13,815 nucleotides of DNA from Pseudovibrio sp. JCM 19062 (GTDB taxonomy: Bacteria > Pseudomonadota > Alphaproteobacteria > Rhizobiales > Stappiaceae), in NCBI GenBank assembly GCA_001310715.1, contig BAXV01000083.1, positions 1 through 13,815 of the forward strand, written 5' to 3'. The notes under the pieces are model-generated. The model worked only from the letters and a program-made list of their open reading frames with translations, was not told the origin of the DNA and ran no database searches. Made by a program: the position numbers and the translations under genes. Below, piece by piece: positions 10,772 through 13,815 of the stretch (positions within the stretch are counted from its first letter, which is position 1; the number at the start of each line of letters is the position of its first letter).

Positions 10772-12132
10772 TGGCGAAGTCAGATAAGAAGAAATTAAGT
10801 AAGGACGAGCGGTTAAGCGCTTTGGGTAGCGTGCGGCGGGCAAAGTCCGCGCTCCCGAAGCAAAAGCCCGCAAGGCCTTCGAACACTGGAGTTGTTGCGC
10901 CGAAATTTGCGGAGCTTCCCGGCTTTAAGGAAATTCGCTTGCAAAAGGCTGCGGCCGATCTCTTACAAATCAAGAACCCCTTCTTCCGGGCACACGACGG
11001 TCGTGCAGGGGCAACAACGCAGATTGATGGTGAAACCTATCTTAACTTCTCGTCCTACGACTATCTGGGGTTGAATGGGCATAGGAGGGTTCAGGACGCC
11101 GCAAAAGCAGCAGTAGATCACTACGGTATTTCCGCAAGTGCCAGCCGTGTTGTTGCCGGCGAACGTGTCATTCACGCCGAGCTTGAGCAGCTCGTCGCGC
11201 AAATGCACGGTGTTGAAAGTTCTGTTGCGTTTGTGAGTGGACACGCAACCAATGTCACCAGCATCGGCCAGTTGATACAGCCGGAAGATCTGATAGTTCA
11301 CGACAGCTACATTCACAACAGCATTGTCACCGGGGCAAAGCTTTCCGGCGCAGTTCGGCAGTCTTTCCCGCACAACAATCTAGATGCGCTTGAGAATATT
11401 CTGGAGCTGCGTGCTCATAAGCACCCGCGTACTCTGATCGTCGTTGAGGGTGTTTACTCAATGGATGGGGATTTTCCTGACCTTCTCCGGTTGATCGAGA
11501 TTAAGAAGAAATTTGGCGCTTGGCTCATGGTTGATGAGGCGCATTCCATTGGAATTCTCGGCAAGACCGGCCGTGGTATTGCCGAGCATTTTCAGATTGA
11601 CCCCACAGATGTAGATATTTGGATGGGAACATTCTCCAAGACACTTGCTGGCTGTGGCGGATATATCGCAGGCTGTAGTGACTTGGTTGATTATCTCAAG
11701 CTTACAGCCTCAGGCTTTGTATTTAGCGTCGGTATAGCTCCCCCAATCGCAGCTGCTGTTTGCGAAGCTATTCGTTTGATGGAGGCTGAGCCTCATCGTG
11801 TTGAAGCAGCGCAATCAAACGGGAAGTATTTCCTAAATAAGGCTCAGAAGGTGGGCCTTGATACCGGTGTCAGCCAAGGGTGCGCAGTTGTTCCGATTAT
11901 GGTTGGGGACTCCCTTAAGGCGACCGTCTTAGCTGCACGGCTGCTCGACCGCGGTCTAAATGCTCTGCCAATTATTTATCCTGCCGTACCGGAAAAGTCG
12001 GCTCGTCTGCGGTTATTCATCACATCGGAACATACTGAAGTGCAACTGGATAAGGCGATCGAGCTGATAACCGATGAGATGGCAAATTATGACAGGAACC
12101 CGGTTTCCATTCAGCAGGTCATGTCGGCCTGA
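10771..12132 (+). CDS. rkpG: PLP-dependent alpha-oxoamine synthase, RkpG-like
   Basis: This 453-residue enzyme belongs to the family of serine palmitoyltransferase, KBL and BioF, which condense an acyl thioester with an amino acid, lose CO2 and leave a 2-amino-3-ketone. Visible signatures are NFSSYDYLG (92-100), FVSGHATN (154-161), VVEGVYSMDGD (224-234), VDEAHSIG (254-261; Asp255 and His258 bind the cofactor) and GTFSKTLAG with the PLP lysine at Lys290. The first 70 residues are a lysine/arginine-rich extension not found in BioF or KBL and may contact the ACP or the membrane. Its ATG overlaps the synthase stop as TAATG, so translation is coupled. Since the synthase has no thioesterase, this enzyme probably takes the chain off its ACP. 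The amino acid used (serine, glycine or alanine) cannot be read from sequence. It matches RkpG of the Sinorhizobium capsule region by family and position. Confidence 0.87.
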   Translation: MAKSDKKKLSKDERLSALGSVRRAKSALPKQKPARPSNTGVVAPKFAELPGFKEIRLQKAAADLLQIKNPFFRAHDGRAGATTQIDGETYLNFSSYDYLGLNGHRRVQDAAKAAVDHYGISASASRVVAGERVIHAELEQLVAQMHGVESSVAFVSGHATNVTSIGQLIQPEDLIVHDSYIHNSIVTGAKLSGAVRQSFPHNNLDALENILELRAHKHPRTLIVVEGVYSMDGDFPDLLRLIEIKKKFGAWLMVDEAHSIGILGKTGRGIAEHFQIDPTDVDIWMGTFSKTLAGCGGYIAGCSDLVDYLKLTASGFVFSVGIAPPIAAAVCEAIRLMEAEPHRVEAAQSNGKYFLNKAQKVGLDTGVSQGCAVVPIMVGDSLKATVLAARLLDRGLNALPIIYPAVPEKSARLRLFITSEHTEVQLDKAIELITDEMANYDRNPVSIQQVMSA

Positions 12133-12149
12133 GTAGCTGAAAGAAATCG

Positions 12150-12178
12150 AATCAGCGCTGATAATTGAAGCGCTGGTT
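12150..12178. terminator. Hairpin between convergent genes, possible two-way terminator
   Basis: Perfect 7-base arms CAGCGCT (12153-12159) and AGCGCTG (12169-12175) enclose a 9-base loop; G-U and A-T pairs can extend the stem outward to about ten pairs. It covers the repaired stop codon of the dehydrogenase and lies 20 bases beyond the oxoamine synthase stop. On the minus strand it is followed by the T-rich ATTTCTTTC; on the plus strand only by TTTG. This fits a shared terminator, stronger for the minus strand. Confidence 0.4.
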
Positions 12179-12918
12179 TGCCAGCCGACGGAGCTTCCAT
12201 GCATTAACCTCCCGATGCGGATACTTAAAGCCAACTGCCATGGAAATGCGTGAAGCGCTTTCTTCTTTGCAATCGCTTTGGTGATCAATGCGGCTGCTTT
12301 CTCAGGGGTATACTCATAAGGGCGCCAGCTTTTAAATTGATCAGCCATGGGTGTTTGGATGTATCCCGGACAAACCACGGAGACAGACACTCCCCATTTA
12401 TGAAGGTGGTCGCGCATCGCTTCGCCGTAGGCGATCACTCCCGCCTTGGAGGCACCATAGGCCGGACCATCTGAGATTGGTTGCAGGCCAGCCAATGAAC
12501 TGATCAATGCAATCCTACCATGTTTTCGGTGCTGCATGTAGGGTGCAACAGCAGTTAGCAGATTGATCGTCCCACCAAGGTTGGTCGCAATTTGAGAGTG
12601 AGCTGTTTCTGCTGATTCAACAGTTCCATCTACGGCGTGGGATCCTGTGATACCAGCATTAGAGATTACCAAATCAAGAGGGGTGTCCCCTTCAATCTCG
12701 CTGATCCACTCATGAACGGCCTGCGTGTCACAAATATCGAGAGCCTTCCAGAGCACACGACTACCCATCCGTTCGGCGTCCCGCACAGTCTCAATCAGTC
12801 GCTTTTCATTTCGTCCAGTCAGACAGAGCGTCAGGCCCGCTCCCGCATAAGACACAGCAAGCGCCCTACCAAGCCCGGAGCTAGCGCCGGTAATAAGAAT
12901 AGATTTGAATTCCCTCAT
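12152..12918 (-). CDS. rkpH: Short-chain dehydrogenase/reductase, RkpH-like (one frame break near the C-terminus)
   Basis: This is a classical NAD(P)H-dependent short-chain dehydrogenase, 255 residues after repair. It has the cofactor loop TGASSGLG (10-17), SNAG (86-89), Asn113, the catalytic serine at 140/141 in LISSLAG, Tyr154 and Lys158 in YGASK, and CPGYIQTPM (183-191). GAGAGGG lies 7 bases before the ATG at 12918. As read, the frame runs past the proper end into the antisense of the oxoamine synthase gene (to 12013). Adding one base at about 12200-12201 turns the tail into RLMPWKLRRLANQRFNYQR and a stop at 12152, which is the expected basic C-terminus and removes the overlap. In context it probably reduces the 3-keto group made by the oxoamine synthase, as 3-ketosphinganine reductase does. 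It faces the other two genes, so it has its own promoter. Assignment as RkpH rests on family, size and neighbours. Confidence 0.82.
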
Positions 12919-13195
12919 GCCAAAACCCTCTCAAGATAACATATTCTACTTGCAGGTAATTATACTCAGGGGCGACCCATCAAGATTAAGTAATAAAATA
13001 CCGACATACTTACTTTAGTAAGCAAAAATAACTAGCTTTACTTCGTGTTTTGCGATGGAGAAGAATTACATATAATAGGACAATAATAATATTTGCGCAG
13101 ACACATAATTACTCCATCGAAATGAGAAGAAACTCCGACTTTAAGGTAGATTCAGAAAAATTGACAACTTGATATCTGAAAGGTGGATTTTCTTA
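12919..13195. promoter_or_regulatory. Divergent control region with a palindrome
   Basis: This AT-rich spacer separates the start of the dehydrogenase (minus strand) from the KpsE-like gene (plus strand), so it should carry both promoters. It contains the inverted repeat CTTACT-TT-AGTAAG at 13009-13022, a possible operator. The left arm overlaps CGACATACTTA (13002-13012), which also occurs upstream of the synthase at 3059-3069. I could not place promoter hexamers with confidence. Confidence 0.4.
13181..13186 (+). promoter_or_regulatory. Ribosome binding site of the KpsE-like gene
   Basis: AGGTGG lies 9 bases before the ATG at 13196 and decides that start over the in-frame TTG at 13169, which would lie upstream of this site. 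Confidence 0.6.
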
Positions 13196-13815
13196 ATGCA
13201 GGCAGAGACACCAACTCGACCTTCCTCCGAGGAACGCTCCAGAGCATTTGAAAAAGCAAAGGCCAAAAACCCGAGCAAGGAAAATCGTAAACCTCGAGAA
13301 ACACAAGCGTCAATTGTCTCGCTACCCCTCGAGAAAAACAAGCTGAATGTACATGAGCAATTTGATCATCAGCGCATTTTCAAAAATTTACGTCCTCAAC
13401 AACTAAGACGCCGGCTGTTAGCCTTTCCTTTGCCGTGATCGTTCTCATTCCCAGCCTTTTAGGATCTATCTACTTTCTATTTATCGCTTCGGACCGGTAT
13501 TCCTCCACCATCGGGTTTTCCGTTCGGGGAATGGATGGAAGCGCCGCCGGAAGCGACTTTCTAGGCGCACTCACTGGCTTGGCAAGTGTGGGCACCACAA
13601 CCACAGATTCATTCATTTTAATGGACTATTTGCAGGGACGTGAGGTTGTTGAGCGACTGATAACTGACATTGGCATTACGGACCACTTCAATGAAGAGGG
13701 TATCGACTTCGTCTATCGTTTGGATCATGACGCCGTGATCGAAGAACTAGTGAGCTACTGGCAAGGTATGATCTCAACAAGCTATGATAATACATCGAGT
13801 ATTATTGAAGTGGAG
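13196..13815 (+). CDS. Capsule polysaccharide export inner-membrane protein, KpsE/BexC/CtrB family (5' part; one frame break)
   Basis: Only the first 207 codons are in the window. Proteins of this family sit in the inner membrane with a large periplasmic part and link the capsule ABC transporter to the outer-membrane Wza/KpsD channel. The N-terminal 75 or so residues are hydrophilic and rich in Lys, Arg and Glu, hence cytoplasmic. A membrane segment at about 77-98 (core VIVLIPSLLGSIYFLFI) is followed by ASDRYSSTIGFSVRG, the usual start of the periplasmic domain, and by a glycine/threonine-rich stretch leading to SFILMDYLQGREVVERL, both typical of KpsE-like proteins. As read, the frame ends at a TGA at 13436-13438. 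Adding one T to the run at 13424-13426 gives RRRLLAFSFAVIVLIP and opens the frame to the window end. It transcribes away from the dehydrogenase and suggests that a capsule-export operon continues to the right. Rhizobial counterparts would be RkpR or RkpU; I do not choose between them. Confidence 0.82.

Noticed and set aside
1..13815. tRNA or rRNA genes, CRISPR arrays, insertion sequences, attachment sites
   Set aside because: No cloverleaf, regularly spaced repeat, transposase or flanking repeat was seen on either strand.

Overview
The window looks like a proteobacterial chromosome of moderate GC. The capsule-lipid genes resemble the rkp-1 region of Sinorhizobium, so a marine or host-associated member of the Hyphomicrobiales (for example the Pseudovibrio/Stappiaceae group) is a reasonable but unproven guess. 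The gshA is of the E. coli (gamma/beta) type.

Layout. Bases 1-749 hold no gene I can support. At 750-2806 a glutamate-cysteine ligase (gshA) is followed 31 bases later by a small GNAT acetyltransferase, probably as one operon. An AT-rich spacer (2807-3212) leads into the main object: one very large gene (3213-10771) for a single-chain polyketide/fatty acid synthase with the order KS-AT-DH-MT-ER-KR-ACP and no thioesterase. It overlaps by one base with a PLP-dependent alpha-oxoamine synthase (10771-12132). A short-chain dehydrogenase converges on it from the other strand (12152-12918). After a divergent AT-rich region, the start of a KpsE/BexC/CtrB-type capsule-export inner-membrane protein (13196 to the window end) begins.

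Working model. The synthase builds a reduced acyl chain on its ACP. The oxoamine synthase releases it by decarboxylative condensation with an amino acid, giving a 2-amino-3-ketone like 3-ketosphinganine. The dehydrogenase reduces that ketone to an amino alcohol. With the capsule exporter next door, and because this trio matches RkpA-RkpG-RkpH, which Sinorhizobium needs for K-antigen capsule, the product is probably a lipid used in capsule assembly or anchoring. The chemistry is inference.

Quality warning. Eight reading-frame breaks occur: two in gshA, four in the synthase, one in the dehydrogenase and one in the KpsE-like gene. Each is repaired by adding exactly one base, and at least seven fit a short homopolymer that is one base short. 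This points to systematic undercalling in the assembly rather than decay, so genes are annotated here at reconstructed full length and not as pseudogenes.
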